Below, one piece after another: positions 10,003 through 21,804 of a stretch of DNA of 64,000 nt. The notes under the pieces are model-generated. The model saw only the letters and a list, made by a program, of their open reading frames with translations. It ran no database searches and was not told the DNA's origin. The translations under genes were made by a program, and so were the position numbers. Position 1 is the stretch's first letter; each line of letters begins with the position of its first letter. The stretch comes from Bombyx mori (Eukaryota; Arthropoda; Insecta; Lepidoptera; Bombycidae), in NCBI RefSeq assembly GCF_030269925.1, contig NC_085110.1, forward strand, positions 434,001 through 498,000. Direction: 5' to 3'.

Positions 10003-12552
10003 CTACTGAGGATCGCGACCACATGCGATGTACTTCCAATGCACCCGATCATGGGCGGCATGGACTGCATGGTACAGACTACCACCGAGTGCTTCTCTTG
10101 CCAGATCTGACCATCTGGCTGGTGTTCTGCCCACGGCGCGCTTGCCTTCTATTCGACCCGTAATTATGAGCTTCTCTAATTCATGTCTGGGAGACCGCAT
10201 GATGTGTCCGAAGAAGCTCATAACACGTTCCCGGCAGATGGAAGAGAGCCTTTTTCGGATGTCTAGCTGCCTTAGAATGGACTCGTTTGTTCGCATGGCA
10301 GTCCACGGTATTCGCAGCATCCTCCGCCACACCCACATTTCAAAGGCATCGATCTTTTTGATATCCCGGCTTTTTATGCACCATGTCTCCGCCCCGTAGA
10401 GGAATATGGGAAAGATCAGTGCCCGCACCAAGCGCACTTTGGTTATACATCGGATGCTACGATTTTTCCATATCTTCCTGAGATTGGCCATCGCACTTTT
10501 AGCCATTCCGGATCTTCGGCGTATCTCCCCCATGCAGCCACCCTCGGATGTTATTTGCGACCCAAGATATATGAATTCTGCTACTTTCTCGTAGCCACTG
10601 AGTGCATCAGAACGTGGAAGAAGTTGCGCTCTATCTATTATCATTATTTTGGTCTTGGAGTGGTTGATTTTAAGACCGAGTTTAGCACTTTCTTCTTCCA
10701 CACGGTTCAGCAGAATTGCCATTTCCTCCTCATCTGATGCAAGCATGGTAGTGTCGTCAGCGTATCTCAGGTTCGTGAGTGTTTCACCGCCCACGGAAAT
10801 ACCGCCATTCCAGCCCTCAAGTGCTCTTCTCATTATGTATTCGCCGTAGATATTAAATAATTTGGGTGACAGAATGCAGCCCTGACGTACTCCACGTTCT
10901 GTATGGAAGGGTTTAGATCCTCGATTATCCAGTTTCACGAAGCAAGAACCATCAAGGTACAGATTCCGTATCAATAGTGTGAGATGAGAAGGAACGCCCA
11001 TATCAATTAACACATCAAACATGCTACTCCACCGAACACAGTCAAACGCCTTCGCATAATCTATAAAGCATAGCACCAGAGGCTTGTTAAACTCGCGAAA
11101 TTTCTCAATGAGCACTCGGACGTTCAAAATTTGCTCGCGAGTTCCTTTTCCAGCTACAAAACCAGTCTGTTCTCTCGGTATCTGGTGGTCTATGAAAGCT
11201 GATAGTCTGCTGTTTATTATGCGAAGGAGTATTTTACTCGCGTGGGACATGAGCGACAGAGTTCGGTAGTTCTCACACTTCGCTGTGGAGCCCTTCTTAT
11301 GAAGTGGTACTATTGCAGATTTTGTCCAATCACTGGGCCATTGGCCTGTTTTCCAGATCTTGGTACATATCTGATGGATAATGTTTATCCCTTCTGAACC
11401 GAGACTTTGAAGCATCGCTGCCGACACGCCATCCGGACCAACCACCTTATGCTTAAGTTTTTGTATTGCATATTCAACCTCAGAAAGTAGTATAGGAGGC
11501 TCTTCCAGGTGGTCATCCCATATTTTGGCGGTGCATAAATTATCTTCATCGCGATATAGGTCATAACAGTAGTTTCTCCACCTCTCCAAAACATGTTCCA
11601 TTTCTGTCAAGGTGTTACCTCTACTATCTTCGATAATCCATTTCTTCGGCTTGAAGACACCCGTTAGCTGCTTCACTTTCAGGAAAAGGTCCTTAGTCTG
11701 CACTTTATCAGCATGTCCCTCAATTTCTTCACACATATTATTGATGTGCTCATCTCTGTCTCTCCGAGTAGACCTTTGAATCTCTGCATGCAATTGATTG
11801 TAGCGCTCCCTTTGACTATTGTTTACAATGCCTTGTTCTTTTAGTCTTTTCCTTTTCTCTGTCAACATCCATGACTCCTTGCTAATCCATTCTTCATGTT
11901 TAGGAACTGCTTTGTGTAGATCTCTGCTTCGTTTAGCCGTATCCAGTACAACCTTTTTCAGATTGTTCCAGTTAGCTTCACTTGAACCACATGGATCCCA
12001 AAGCATTGATCGTATATTCATGTCTACAGTTTTATGAAAATGGTCCAGCGCTGGCTTATTCAGTTCTATATTGATAGGAAATTTTGGCTTGATGACTTTT
12101 AAACGAAGTCTGAAGTCTGCCACCACCAACTGGTGGTCACTTCCGCAGTCGGCACCAGGAAGTGTTTTAGTATTCAATACGGAAGATCGCCACCTAGACT
12201 TGATGGTAATATAATCATTCTGGTTCCGATGTCCACATGGCGATATCCAAGTATATAACCTTCTCGGGTGGTGTTCAAACCAGGTGTTCATGATGACCAG
12301 CTGATTTTCCACGCAGAATTGAAGAAATTTTTCACCTCTGTCATTCCTCACACCAAGTCCAAAGTTTCCGACTGTTGCTCCGAGTAATACATCACCTCTA
12401 GTGGTACCAACCTTCGCGTTCCAATCGCCGTACACAACAGTCACCTCATTAGATGGAATAGTACGCAACAAGTCATCCAATTCAAAATAGAATTGGTCAG
12501 ATATAATTTCTTCAGATTGGGAGGTTGGTGCATACACCTGGACAATGTTGAT
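10003..12552 (-). pseudogene. RTE endonuclease-reverse transcriptase, 3' portion
   Basis: About 850 uninterrupted codons follow the insertion. The rest of an APE-type endonuclease comes first: VQVYAPTS, YGDWNAKVG (the GDxN block) and GSDHQLVV (catalytic SDH). Reverse transcriptase blocks follow: SAIVPLHKKG, YAKAFDCVRW, GVRQGCILSP and RYADDTTMLA. The two catalytic aspartates lie at 10753-10758. The tail carries the GAETWCIKSRD and RTPARWSDL blocks typical of RTE/BovB-like proteins. I see no internal stop or frameshift. The frame remains open for 31 codons into the nested LINE, but that extension is not RTE sequence. With the 5' portion this would be about 1,010 residues, the usual size for the family. 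It is non-functional because of the insertion. Confidence 0.92.
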
Positions 12553-12557
12553 AGGTA

Positions 12558-14353
12558 AGAAAGAAAGAAAGAAAATCTTTATTCGCCAGAAATATAGTTT
12601 ATAAGATATAGGACATAGCTTCATATATTTCGCCTGTTTAGGCATGCGAAAATTTAATTTATTTTTATATTAATTATAACACAAAATTTACTAAATCTAT
12701 CTATTTTTACATTCTATCACTTCTTATTCTAATATTTTATTATGTACAACACTTATCATTTAAAAATTCTTGCACACTATAATAAGCCTTATCTATCAGC
12801 CATAAATATAATTTTCTTTTAAATTGAGTTAGTGGAAGATCTCTTATGCTGTTTGGTATCTTATTAAATATTCTGATAGTCATAGGATAACAGTTTGTAT
12901 GGTAGTAACGAGTATTTATACTTGGTAACATTAGTTTAGTAGGGTATCTTGTATTAAATTGACAGTACTCGCCACACGATTTATATAATTGTGGGTGCTT
13001 TTTAACAAACAAACAACATTCTTGTATATATATGGATGGTACAGTTAAAATATTATGTTTTTGGAAGAATGGTTTACAAGAAGTCAGAGGATGAATATTG
13101 CACATGGCACGAACACATTGCTTTTGTGCAATGAACACTCTATTTATGTGACTAGAATTTCCCCAGAGGGGTATACAGTATCTGATATTTGAGGCGACAT
13201 ATCCATGATAGGCCTGTAATGCAGTTTTTAAATTACATATTTTTGTAAGTCGCCAAAGTGCATATGAGAATCGATTAATTTTACTACAAGTAATATATAT
13301 GTGAAGATTCCAGCTACATTGATTATCCACATTTAATCCTAAAAATGTTATGCTATTACATTCATTTAGTGTGTTATTATTATAAGTTATATTTAAGTTA
13401 TTAATAAATTTGTGTCTATTATAGAATTGTATATATCTCGTTTTGTCTAAATTAGCTTTTAAGTTATTCTTATTCATCCAATCTATGACCTTATTAACAG
13501 TAGCATTTATCTCATCATTTAAATCTAGTGTGGCATCTTTGGTGATTGCAACGGCTATATCATCAGCAAATAAGCTGCATGGGTAATGTATGTGTTCTGG
13601 GAGATCATTTATATAAATGATAAAGAGTAGCGGTCCTAAAATGCTCCCTTGTGGGACACCTACTTTATTATACGCTAATGAAGATTTAAAAGCCACTTCT
13701 TCATTGTTATTATCAATATCCCTAATTTCAACATATTGTTGTCTGTTGCTTAGATAACTACTAAGCCATTTTTCAGCTATCCCTCTAATGCCATAATTAT
13801 TACACTTCCGTAGAAGAATGTTATGGTCAACAAAGTCAAAGGCTTTGGTCATGTCAAAGAAAACTCCAACCGTGGGTATTTTTCTGTCTACATTTTCAGT
13901 AATTTTACTAATGAGTTTAAAAGCTGCTAGTGTAGTAGATTTGCCTTTTTGAAAACCGTGTTGTTCAGATTTTATAACTTCAGATTTATTAAGAAAAGTT
14001 GTGAGTCTAGAATGCATGATTTTTTCGAATATTTTTGCAAGTATAGGTATTAAAGTAATCGGTCGGTAGTTATTGATGCATTCCTTATGTCCTTTTTTGT
14101 ATATAGGTTTCACTATTGAGATTTTCAATTTATCAGGAAATGTACCTTCAGTTAATGAAAGATTGATAATATGACAGAGTACAGGTGTAATGGCTATTGC
14201 ACATTGTTTTAGTATAAAGGTGGGCAGTTCATCATAACCTGTTGAGTTAGTATTATTGAGAGAATGAATTGTTTTATAAATTTCCTCACATGTAGCTGGC
14301 ATTAAAAATATACTTGAGCTAGATATATTTATGTTTTGTGTATTTACGGGTAT
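12558..14353 (-). mobile_element. 5'-truncated CR1/Jockey-like LINE nested in the RTE element
   Basis: The element is flanked by GGTA at 12554-12557 and 14354-14357, a 4-bp target duplication. On the minus strand it begins inside the reverse transcriptase coding region, lacks any endonuclease, has about 160 bp of AT-rich 3' UTR and ends AATAAAGATTTTC followed by TTTC repeats (12558-12575). Short duplications and a microsatellite 3' tail fit CR1-group elements better than Jockey. Clade assignment from sequence feel alone is uncertain. Confidence 0.88.
12740..14353 (-). CDS. Reverse transcriptase of the nested LINE (N-terminally truncated)
   Basis: The frame is open from the truncation point at 14353 to the stop at 12740-12742; the first Met is at 14302. 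From that Met it is 520 residues. Motifs in order: GYDELPTF, NNYRPITLIPILAKIFEKI (RT block 1-2), QHGFQKGKSTTLAAF, FFDMTKAFDFVDH (first catalytic Asp), GVPQGSILGPLLFIIYINDL, SLFADDIAVAI (FADD from about residue 245), and FLGLNVD. The C-terminus (FNKIPNSIRDLPL) matches the fragment at 1.67 kb. No inactivating change is visible apart from loss of the endonuclease region, so the insertion may be fairly young. It is not expected to be expressed as an independent protein. Confidence 0.9.
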   Translation of the reverse strand: MPVNTQNINISSSSIFLMPATCEEIYKTIHSLNNTNSTGYDELPTFILKQCAIAITPVLCHIINLSLTEGTFPDKLKISIVKPIYKKGHKECINNYRPITLIPILAKIFEKIMHSRLTTFLNKSEVIKSEQHGFQKGKSTTLAAFKLISKITENVDRKIPTVGVFFDMTKAFDFVDHNILLRKCNNYGIRGIAEKWLSSYLSNRQQYVEIRDIDNNNEEVAFKSSLAYNKVGVPQGSILGPLLFIIYINDLPEHIHYPCSLFADDIAVAITKDATLDLNDEINATVNKVIDWMNKNNLKANLDKTRYIQFYNRHKFINNLNITYNNNTLNECNSITFLGLNVDNQCSWNLHIYITCSKINRFSYALWRLTKICNLKTALQAYHGYVASNIRYCIPLWGNSSHINRVFIAQKQCVRAMCNIHPLTSCKPFFQKHNILTVPSIYIQECCLFVKKHPQLYKSCGEYCQFNTRYPTKLMLPSINTRYYHTNCYPMTIRIFNKIPNSIRDLPLTQFKRKLYLWLIDKAYYSVQEFLNDKCCT

Positions 14354-14835
14354 GGTACGGGGCGCGCATCAAGTTTAACAGCAATAATACGATCACTTGG
14401 TGTTTTGTATCCTAACACGCTGCTTTCAAGTTTCTGTGGTAAAAGTATAGCAACTCCATTACCACTATGATTTTCCGATCCCGAAAAGTACAAGATGTTC
14501 CCGTTAGCAGTTTTTATATGACCGCTGCCTCTTCTATGAACTTCACTTAGCCCCAATATGTCGATTTTGCACCTTAACATCTCCCTCTCGATGACTTCTT
14601 GCTTACCCGGTTTCAACATTCCTCTCACATTCCAAGTTCCCATACGCAAATATTTTCTCAGTTGGGTTTTACTTTTACCAGTACCATCACCAGTTGCATA
14701 GTTTCCACTGCCTACCTGGTGGTCTACAGTACAGTGGCCGGTAGCATACTTCCCACCATGTGACCCGGGATCACTATGGCGCCGGGGGTCAGTCGGATTG
14801 CATGACATAACACTCTCATTAAGTAATCTATTCAT
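14344..14835 (-). pseudogene. RTE endonuclease-reverse transcriptase, 5' portion
   Basis: About 160 codons from Met at 14835. After a Gly/His/Ser-rich leader of ~65 residues comes the start of an APE-like endonuclease: MGTWNVRGM (substrate-binding Asn block) and LGLSEVHRRG (catalytic Glu in SEVH), then NGVAILL. The last RTE residues are ARPVP. The following Tyr-Pro and stop belong to the inserted LINE. The rest of the domain resumes at 12552. The start is the first Met of the open frame and is not otherwise tested. Confidence 0.9.
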
Positions 14836-15186
14836 GTGGTTTTCTTGGGAAAATAGTGCAGTGGTTTCCCCTTGCCTTCTGCACCAGGCTTTTTAGGGGC
14901 TATTTGGGCTCCTAGGTTGCTGAAGCCTCATCTAATCGGTTTCCCGGTTAGGTACGTATGGTTATACCGCCATTGCTCGGTCGCCATTGCCTCGTCCGTT
15001 GTCTGGCAGGGAGCACCGCCGCGACCTTTGGGCCGCCGCCGCTAGCTATTCTGAAAGAACCACTAGCGCGAGCAGGTGAGGATGACAGTTGGGCCGGAAA
15101 AGATGTTATGCTCCGTTCTCCCCTTGCTCCCCTAGATCTAGATTACACACATTCAAATATCAACAGTAATATCCTTCAAATGTGAA

Positions 15187-15842
15187 GGTTTCGATTCTTC
15201 GCGGAATGAATAGACAGAGAAATTTCATTTTGTTTTTTTTTTTTTAGAAAAAATAAATCAGCATTGATAAGCAGACGAACGAGGTCCTGACTAACAAACT
15301 TATTTACATGAATCTACATGAACATAATATTTATGTGGTCCATAAATCTAAAATAAACGACATTTCAAAAATTACAACACATTCGGGCTTTATACGGGAA
15401 ACCGGTCTAATCCAACAATAATTTCATTAAACTAATTTATACATATTGCACACGTCTAACTCCACTAACTTGTCTAACAAACAGTTCGTATGTAGAGCAC
15501 TCACCCCGCAAGCATTAGTCAAAGCTGGACATCAACCAAGTTTAATTGAAATTACTCATGAGTGCAAAATTACGTTGAAAGTGAAGGATTAAAATATTTT
15601 AGGATTCATCCAGAGTTGTATTGGTGTGGTTTTTGGACAAAACACGTAATTTTAATCCGAGGTTTTGTGTATGAATATTTAAATGATGTGACCCACCCGG
15701 TCCCTCCAGGACTCAGAAGCCCCTCCTTAATGAAAACGCGCACTCTTAGTAGATTGACGAGGATTAATTTCATCCATACCGATTAATTGAAAACAAATAA
15801 CAGTTAGTAATTCAGGTAACGTAGGTCGACGATTTGTCGGTG
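15187..15842. other. AT-rich intergenic DNA
   Basis: Nothing recognised beyond a T-rich run near 15230-15245. Confidence 0.5.
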
Positions 15843-15844
15843 AT

Positions 15845-15912
15845 ATTGGACTGGACGAGCAAATCAGTTCACGGCCGAGTTGTTATTGAGGGTCTACTGA
15901 GACCTACAGATC
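15845..15912 (-). mobile_element. Very diverged Bm1-like fragment
   Basis: CTACTGAGACCTACAGATC preceded by GGACGAGC resembles the minus-strand Bm1 3' region (TTACTGGAGCCCATAGACATC). The match is weak and could be chance. Confidence 0.3.
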
Positions 15913-15936
15913 TTGGAACGTTCGTGTGGACACAAC

Positions 15937-16130
15937 TTTTTACTGGTGGTAGGACCTCTTGTGAATCCGCGCGGGTAGGTACCACCGCCCTGCCTATTTC
16001 TGCCGTGAAGCAGTAATGCGTTTCAGTTTAAAGGGCGGGGCAGCCGTTGTAACTATACTGAGACCTTAGAACTGATATCTCAAGGTGGGTGGCGTATTCA
16101 CGTCGTAGATGTCTATAGGCTCCAGTAACC
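15937..16130 (+). mobile_element. Bm1 SINE fragment
   Basis: Starts ACTGGTGGTAGGACCTC, runs through the ACCACCGCCCTGCCTATTTC and CCGTTGTAACTATACTGAG blocks, and breaks off after CTCCAGTAACC, before the shared 3' tail. There is no A-tail. Confidence 0.93.
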
Positions 16131-16266
16131 AGTAAAAAACTCATACAGACTCACCAACGTGCACCTACTTGATGTTAGAATTAAGAGAAGGAAGGCATTT
16201 ATTACGTAAACCGCTACAGACTGACAGACTGATACCGAAGCCAAATCCGCACACTTGTAACCTTCA

Positions 16267-16617
16267 AATGCTCTGAGGAGTCGTTCGAGATGATACCGGC
16301 ATCTCGTTTTTACCATCGCACCGCCCGTCACCATAGTAGAGTTCATCCATACTACCTGGAGCCACTGCGATCATCCACAGTGCGTTTCCAGAGGTCTTTT
16401 TTGCCACATACCATCCGGCTATGGAATGAGTTCCCCTCCACAGTGTTTCCCGAGCGCTATGACATGTCCTTCTTCAAACGAGGCTTGTGGAGAGTATTAA
16501 GCGGTAGGCAGCGGCTTGGCTCTGCCCCTGGCATTACTGAAGTCCATGGGCAACGGTAACCACTCACCATCAGGTGGGCCGTATGCTCGTCTGCCTACGA
16601 GGGCAATAAAAAATAAA
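16267..16617 (+). pseudogene. LINE A 3' fragment
   Basis: Nearly identical to the end of the intact LINE at 53.1-56.4 kb: IPASRFYHRTARHHSRVHPYY, then PERYDMSFFKRGLWRVL, then GRQRLGSAPGITEVHG. The stop, the GGTAACCACTCACCATCAGG tail, GGGCAATAAAA and a short A-tail follow. It contains ~90 codons of C-terminus only. The PERYDM segment deleted in the 2.5-kb copy is present here. Confidence 0.95.
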
Positions 16618-16619
16618 TT

Positions 16620-17570
16620 AAAAAAAATAGCCGGAAAGGTTATCATTACATAAAATCGTACACCCAAAGACCTGTGGGTTCATAGTATTTATAATAGACT
16701 TTTCTGCCCACCCTAAACCTCCTAACTGAAGATAAATAAGTCATTGATAGTGTCAACAGGTCCTGATTACTGATTTGGCACTTTTTGTTCTATATTTCAT
16801 AAGCTTTTGATTACGCATACGGGTAAACCAGCTCACAACTCTCCTGGGGTTCAGGGGCTAGGAGCAACTGTCACTGCTTGAGCACATGCGGAAACGCAAT
16901 AATATAATGTTGTAACTAGAGTAGATAGGAACGCATATCGCGAAAGTAGCTCCCTTAATAATGTTGTAGTTCACTGCGAACTCAAATTACCTCTTGACTC
17001 AATTAAACTAGAATAAGAAGCCATCAACTGAGATGGTGTGTTTTGGAAGGTGTTTTAGTTTGACGAGACATCACCAACAGTCAATAGTTACTAGTAGTCA
17101 GACGAATTATTAAAACAAAAAAAAATTTAGGTTAATAAATAAAAGATTAAGCTTTTCCAAGCTCGACCCTTCAATGATATTATCCAAAGCTCTCTTGAAA
17201 TCACAATGTGGATCGGCGCCGGCTTATGGGATCAGTATTCGATATTTTCGCTACACGATTAAGTTTTCTATTTGTTCTTAATCAGATTATAAAAGATAAC
17301 AATATCAATATATGCTATAATTTTTGACTTTACTACAAATACATCTGTGATTTTATCTCGTTTGTTTAGTATATTACAAAAATTTCCAAGGTCGGAATAT
17401 TTAAATTTTTGTAAGATGATGACAGAGATATGTTTTGTCGGCCTTCAATATTGAAATAGCGCGTTAATTGTCATGCACTGACTTTATTTCTAAATTAAAT
17501 TTATCAATATCGAATCTTAAACAGTTTATTTTCTGCTAAGCTAGCAAAAACTACATACGGATCTACGTAA
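16620..17570. other. AT-rich intergenic DNA
   Basis: A weak Bm1-like patch may lie at 16815-16865. Otherwise nothing is recognised. Confidence 0.45.
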
Positions 17571-17572
17571 TA

Positions 17573-17926
17573 TGCCAGCAAGAGCAACGCCATCTATCGT
17601 TGAATAGCAGAAACGAATATTAAAAGAACTAGTAAAATCGAGAACGCTCGAGCAGTACAACGCTATCTATTATCAAATAGCGGAAACACATCTCAAAACT
17701 ACTGGACCTGCCAGGAATGTTCTCAATAATTCTAGGGATGTCATATCTTTAATAGTTTAAAGCGTTGCAGAGATGACACGGAAGCTGTTGGTAATCGGAA
17801 TCGGCGAAACAGCCAACGGATCACTTGAAAAGAAGCTCAAGAAGTGAATTGTGATTTGTAAGGTGTTCTAGAATAGTTTATTTAATTTGTACTCTTTTTA
17901 TTTATCCCGAGCCCCAGCGCGTAACA
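17573..17926 (+). mobile_element. Possible solo LTR (Ty3/gypsy-like)
   Basis: About 354 bp from TGCCAGC to GCGCGTAACA. It contains two diverged copies of an AACGCCATCTATCGTTGAATAG-like block (about 17588 and 17663) and a T-rich stretch, TTTATTTATCCCGAGCCCC, near the 3' end, which resembles polyadenylation regions of lepidopteran gypsy LTRs. AATA occurs at 17569-17572 and 17926-17929 and could be a target duplication, but then the element would end in AAC instead of ACA. Boundaries are uncertain by 1-2 bp. Confidence 0.4.
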
Positions 17927-17929
17927 ATA

Positions 17930-19868
17930 TCAATATTTTATGGATAATTGAATACGTTCAATATGTAAAGTCAATACCGTTAGTTATGTCTCAAACGACG
18001 AGTTTCGTTAACGTTATTATCAAGCTTTTTGTTAACTTGCTTCCAGCTCACAGACTCGACAACGTGGACCACAACAGACTATATCGGGTGAGCGGAGACT
18101 TGCGTCAAGAAACGAAATGAAAACTATCGTAGTTTTATCCCCAATGTTCAAATTATTTCATATCGAAATTCGTCAAATCGGTTCTGTGGCTTGGCCATGA
18201 AAACATAACTGACCAAGCTATTTACAAATTAATAAAATTTTTGGATGTGTCTTCTAGCCTGTAATGGTGTGTTGTGTGGTGTAAAAAATAAATTGGTTGG
18301 GTCGTTGATTTGTGTTTTATTGCTCTTCTTCCTTTACTATGCGAGTGTGTACTGAGGAGGATTTAAATTCAATATAACGTACTGGTGCACATGCCACTTA
18401 AACATTAATGTAAATTTGACAGAGCGCCGCTTCTTTTTAACCCTTTCAGCCCATTTTAATACGAGCCAAAAAATAACATAGCACTTAGGACATTAAATAT
18501 ATTTTCGTTTGAGTAAGCAGCATATTTTCATATGCGTAATTACTTGTGTGCCCTCGTCGAGCGCTGAGTGAAATGCAAAAAGATGAGCTGGCTATTAACA
18601 TGTCACAGAGCCGTAATTGAATTAACAAGTAAAATGAACTCATGTTAAAGTAAAGTATTTTTTGCAAAAACAAAAAAAAACCAAAGATGCATTAGTAAGC
18701 GCATCCTAATTTTTTCAGCAATGATTCTAAAAGGGATAGGCGTCATCACCCTACCTATTTCTGCCGCAAAATAGTCTTGTATTCCGACTTGAAAAACAAA
18801 ACAGCTATTAAATTATAGAATTGACATTTCGACCTCATGATATTGTAAGGTTTGTTGTAAAATAACTTTAATATAAAAGTTATCATGTTAAAATGAGATA
18901 ATTTTCAGATTGCAATATCGGCACACTGTTGGCAGGAGCAAGGGCTGTAGTGGGGACCAGACATAATAAAAAAGGCGGTAATCTGAAAAACGGCAGAAAA
19001 AGCGATGTATTCTGTAGAGAGCACATATCTAAAGATTGTACAAGTGGACTTATAAATAAAGCAATACAGAATCAAGTGAACTGTTGCAATCTGTGTATTT
19101 ATTTCCTGGCCGTTGGAAGCAAAGTCAACAATATCTACGAGCTCTCAGAGGACCACAAGTAGACCTTGAAGTATCCTGCCCATAAAAAGCAAAATAAAAA
19201 CCGAAAATTCAACTACCCCAACTCACTCTGAATTCAGAATGTATGTAATTTTCATATTACGATAACATGTTAGTAGGCATATATGTGTGTGTATACTCTC
19301 GTGACTATTCCGAAACGTGATATTTGAGATTCTCGCGGCACAAACATTCGCGGAATCCACGCATGAACTATACTGATTGTTATACGAATTATTTTATTGT
19401 AATATAAAGCTCAGTTTGTGTTCCATTCCATAGCTACTGGTGTGTAATTTTGTAATTCTTTAAAAAAATAATGTTTAATGATGACTGTACTCACCGGAAT
19501 AGAACCACGGACCAAGTATGAGGGAGTAGTGTTTCTGCTGTCCTCTAAGATCTGGCTAGGAATGAAGTAATAAATGTCCGGTACATAAAACAAGTAAAGA
19601 CATATTATGTCTTCCATTATCAAAGTTATCTTGTTACCTGGACCTTTCGGGGGATTTTTAGCCATTATCCGGTGAATAACGGTCCCGATCCATCAGTGGC
19701 CGCCCCATTCGTCTCTTAACGGCATCCTTAAAGGCATTTGTCACTTCAACCACTACTTACTGTAGGTGCTGCGATACTGTCTTAGACTATTTTGTTTCGT
19801 CAGGAATAAGAAATTGAATTTATCACTTATTATCTGTTACTTCAGACCTTGAGTTTCAAATTATAATT
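17930..19868. other. Intergenic DNA with one weak exon-like stretch
   Basis: Mostly AT-rich. 18909-19162 is an 84-codon open stretch behind TTTTCAG; it is described under findings. A degenerate Bm1-like patch (CCCTACCTATTTCTGCCGC) lies at about 18749. Confidence 0.4.
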
Positions 19869-19869
19869 T

Positions 19870-20112
19870 CGGCTTTTTTTTTATTGCTTAGGTGCGTGGA
19901 CGAGCTCAGGACAGCCTACCTGGTGCTAAGTGGTTACTGGAGCCCATAGACATCTACAACGTAGACGCGCCACCTTGAGATACAAGTTCTAAAGTCTCAG
20001 TATCGTTACAACGGCTTCCCCACCCTTCAAACCGAAACGCTTCACGGCAGAAATAAGCAGGGCGGTGGTACCTATCCGCGCGGACTCACAAGTGGTCCTA
20101 CCACCAGTGAAA
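19870..20112 (-). mobile_element. Bm1 SINE
   Basis: Minus orientation, with poly-T (A-tail complement) at 19875-19882, then the tail, the CTCAAGGTGG block region and the conserved GGTGGTAGGACCAC end at about 20110. The stretch CGCATTACTG, seen in other copies, is shortened here. Confidence 0.93.
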
Positions 20113-20998
20113 TGATAATTCACAAAATTGAGCCACATAATTACAATATGACAATAATTATTTACTAGTGACAGTATGTATTGTGAGCCTCCGATACTAC
20201 CATACATCCTGAAAATAATTAACATTTAATTCAAAATATGAAAATCTTCGTACCTACTACTATTGACCTAGGAACTAGTGATCACATTGAGCGATAGAAA
20301 TCAACATTATGGACCTTAAGCATAGCCTTACACGCCAAAAAAGAAGTACTAAACAATCTCATTTAACGGTAAGTTGTAGTAAAGTGGTGTGAAGTATTGC
20401 ATAGTTACGTTTACATATTCATGTGGGAGCACTTAGATACGTGATTATGCGACATGAATATGTGAGCGATGTCGCGGGGACTGCTCGTGCGCTTCGCTTG
20501 AACCGCTTACTTTAGAGGAGTTTTTAATCTTTCATAAAAATATAGTTGTCGCGCTTTAAATAACGGGGTGTATTCAACATACAGTAATACGAACGAATTC
20601 ACGATGATGGTATACCTCACGACAGGGGAAAGGTCTTCCGCCGAGTGACGTTCCGACTGCTCTTGTTTGGAATTTGCATATATGTTTGAATATACAATGG
20701 GCTTACTTTTCTTAAACGGTTACATATGCTAAGCCTAGCCCAACAATTTGATAATAACATACATATGCACCATTGAGTTCTATAGCTTGTTGCTATTTCG
20801 TACGGAGTAACAAAATCACACTTTTAACGAAATTTGATAGTAGTAACCTAAAACTGTCTAAATAATTCTGAAGTGACAGCACTGATGAGCCAAGCTTTGT
20901 CATAACTTGCTAAACGACTAGAAATGTATGTGGTCTGCATTATCATATTAGAAAACTCACTTCCACTATTCCTTTTGGCCGGCGGCAAAAATGATACG

Positions 20999-21040
<42 letters not shown>

Positions 21041-21270
21041 ATACCAAAACACAATTAACATTAGAGAACAGCCAATAAGCAGATACGTTTGTACAATAGT
21101 ACACAGACAACCGTTAAATTAACAGCAATTCTGGAAAATATACAGATACAGCAGGTATGTTGCGGTGTACATTGATTATTGAAAAAAATACTTACATACA
21201 ATAAATAGATTCAAACCATTACATATAATATGAAATCGCTATATGATTTATATTCCCATAATTTTTGTCC
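20113..21270. other. AT-rich intergenic DNA with a GA microsatellite
   Basis: About 18 GA units lie at 21003-21039. No gene recognised. Confidence 0.55.
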
Positions 21271-21800
21271 TACCTATGCTGATAGCCTTGAGAGGCTATT
21301 TCAGCTTCGCCCTAACGTTTGTAGGTGAGCTCACGGGGCTCAACCGGAGTGGTGCTAGCACTGGCCCTAGCAAGAGCAGTGCTTCGCAGAATCTACTACC
21401 GGGTCGGAAATGCGACCCACTGAGAAGATCCGGCGAGAAACTCAGTGGGCTGTGTCTGTGGGTTAATTCGCTCGTCGAGCCCTTCGTCGCAAGCGACGGG
21501 TTCGATGAGGACGGTGACCGGTGCTTGTAGTACCTAAAAGCACCGTTAATGGATCAGGAGGATCCGTAATGACGTATTTTGGTTGACGTCGACTGCTTAC
21601 CATTCGGTCTACGGGATCGGGTATGTAATTTCCAGCGGCCACGACAACAGGGTTCTCATTCGTCCGCCTTCTCAAAGTGGCGCAATGATGCCGACTGTAG
21701 ATACTTACTGACTGAGTCAAGCTCCAGGTCAACGTGGAGATCCACGTTCCTCAGGAACCATGGTGCTCCGACGGCTATCCTGCATATCAGGATTGAATAA
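21271..21800 (-). pseudogene. LINE B (Jockey-like) C-terminus and 3' UTR
   Basis: On the minus strand, RIAVGAPWFLRNVDLHVDLEL opens the fragment near 21790, the wording seen at the C-terminus of Jockey-type proteins. A frameshift then leads to NPVVVAAGNYIPDPVDRMV, PKYVITDPPDPLTVLLGTT and an Arg-rich end (RRLRRRARRAN), stop at 21463-21465. About 190 bp of 3' UTR follows, including the hairpin-like CCCACTGAGTTTCTCG/CTTCTCAGTGGG, and ends in CTATCAGCATAGGTAGGA. It is heavily 5'-truncated. The same 3' UTR recurs at 27.9, 51.0 and 62.5 kb. Confidence 0.8.
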
Positions 21801-21804
21801 CCTG

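Larger units (their letters stand above)
9900..15140 (-). mobile_element. RTE-type LINE split by a nested LINE
   Basis: The element runs from a GC-moderate 5' leader (about 15140-14836) through an endonuclease-reverse transcriptase frame to a short 3' UTR ending near 9900. It is cut at 12558-14353 by another LINE. Removing the insertion and one copy of GGTA rejoins the endonuclease in frame between RPVP and INIVQ. Both ends are placed only approximately, because no clear target duplication or terminal simple repeat was found. Confidence 0.85.
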
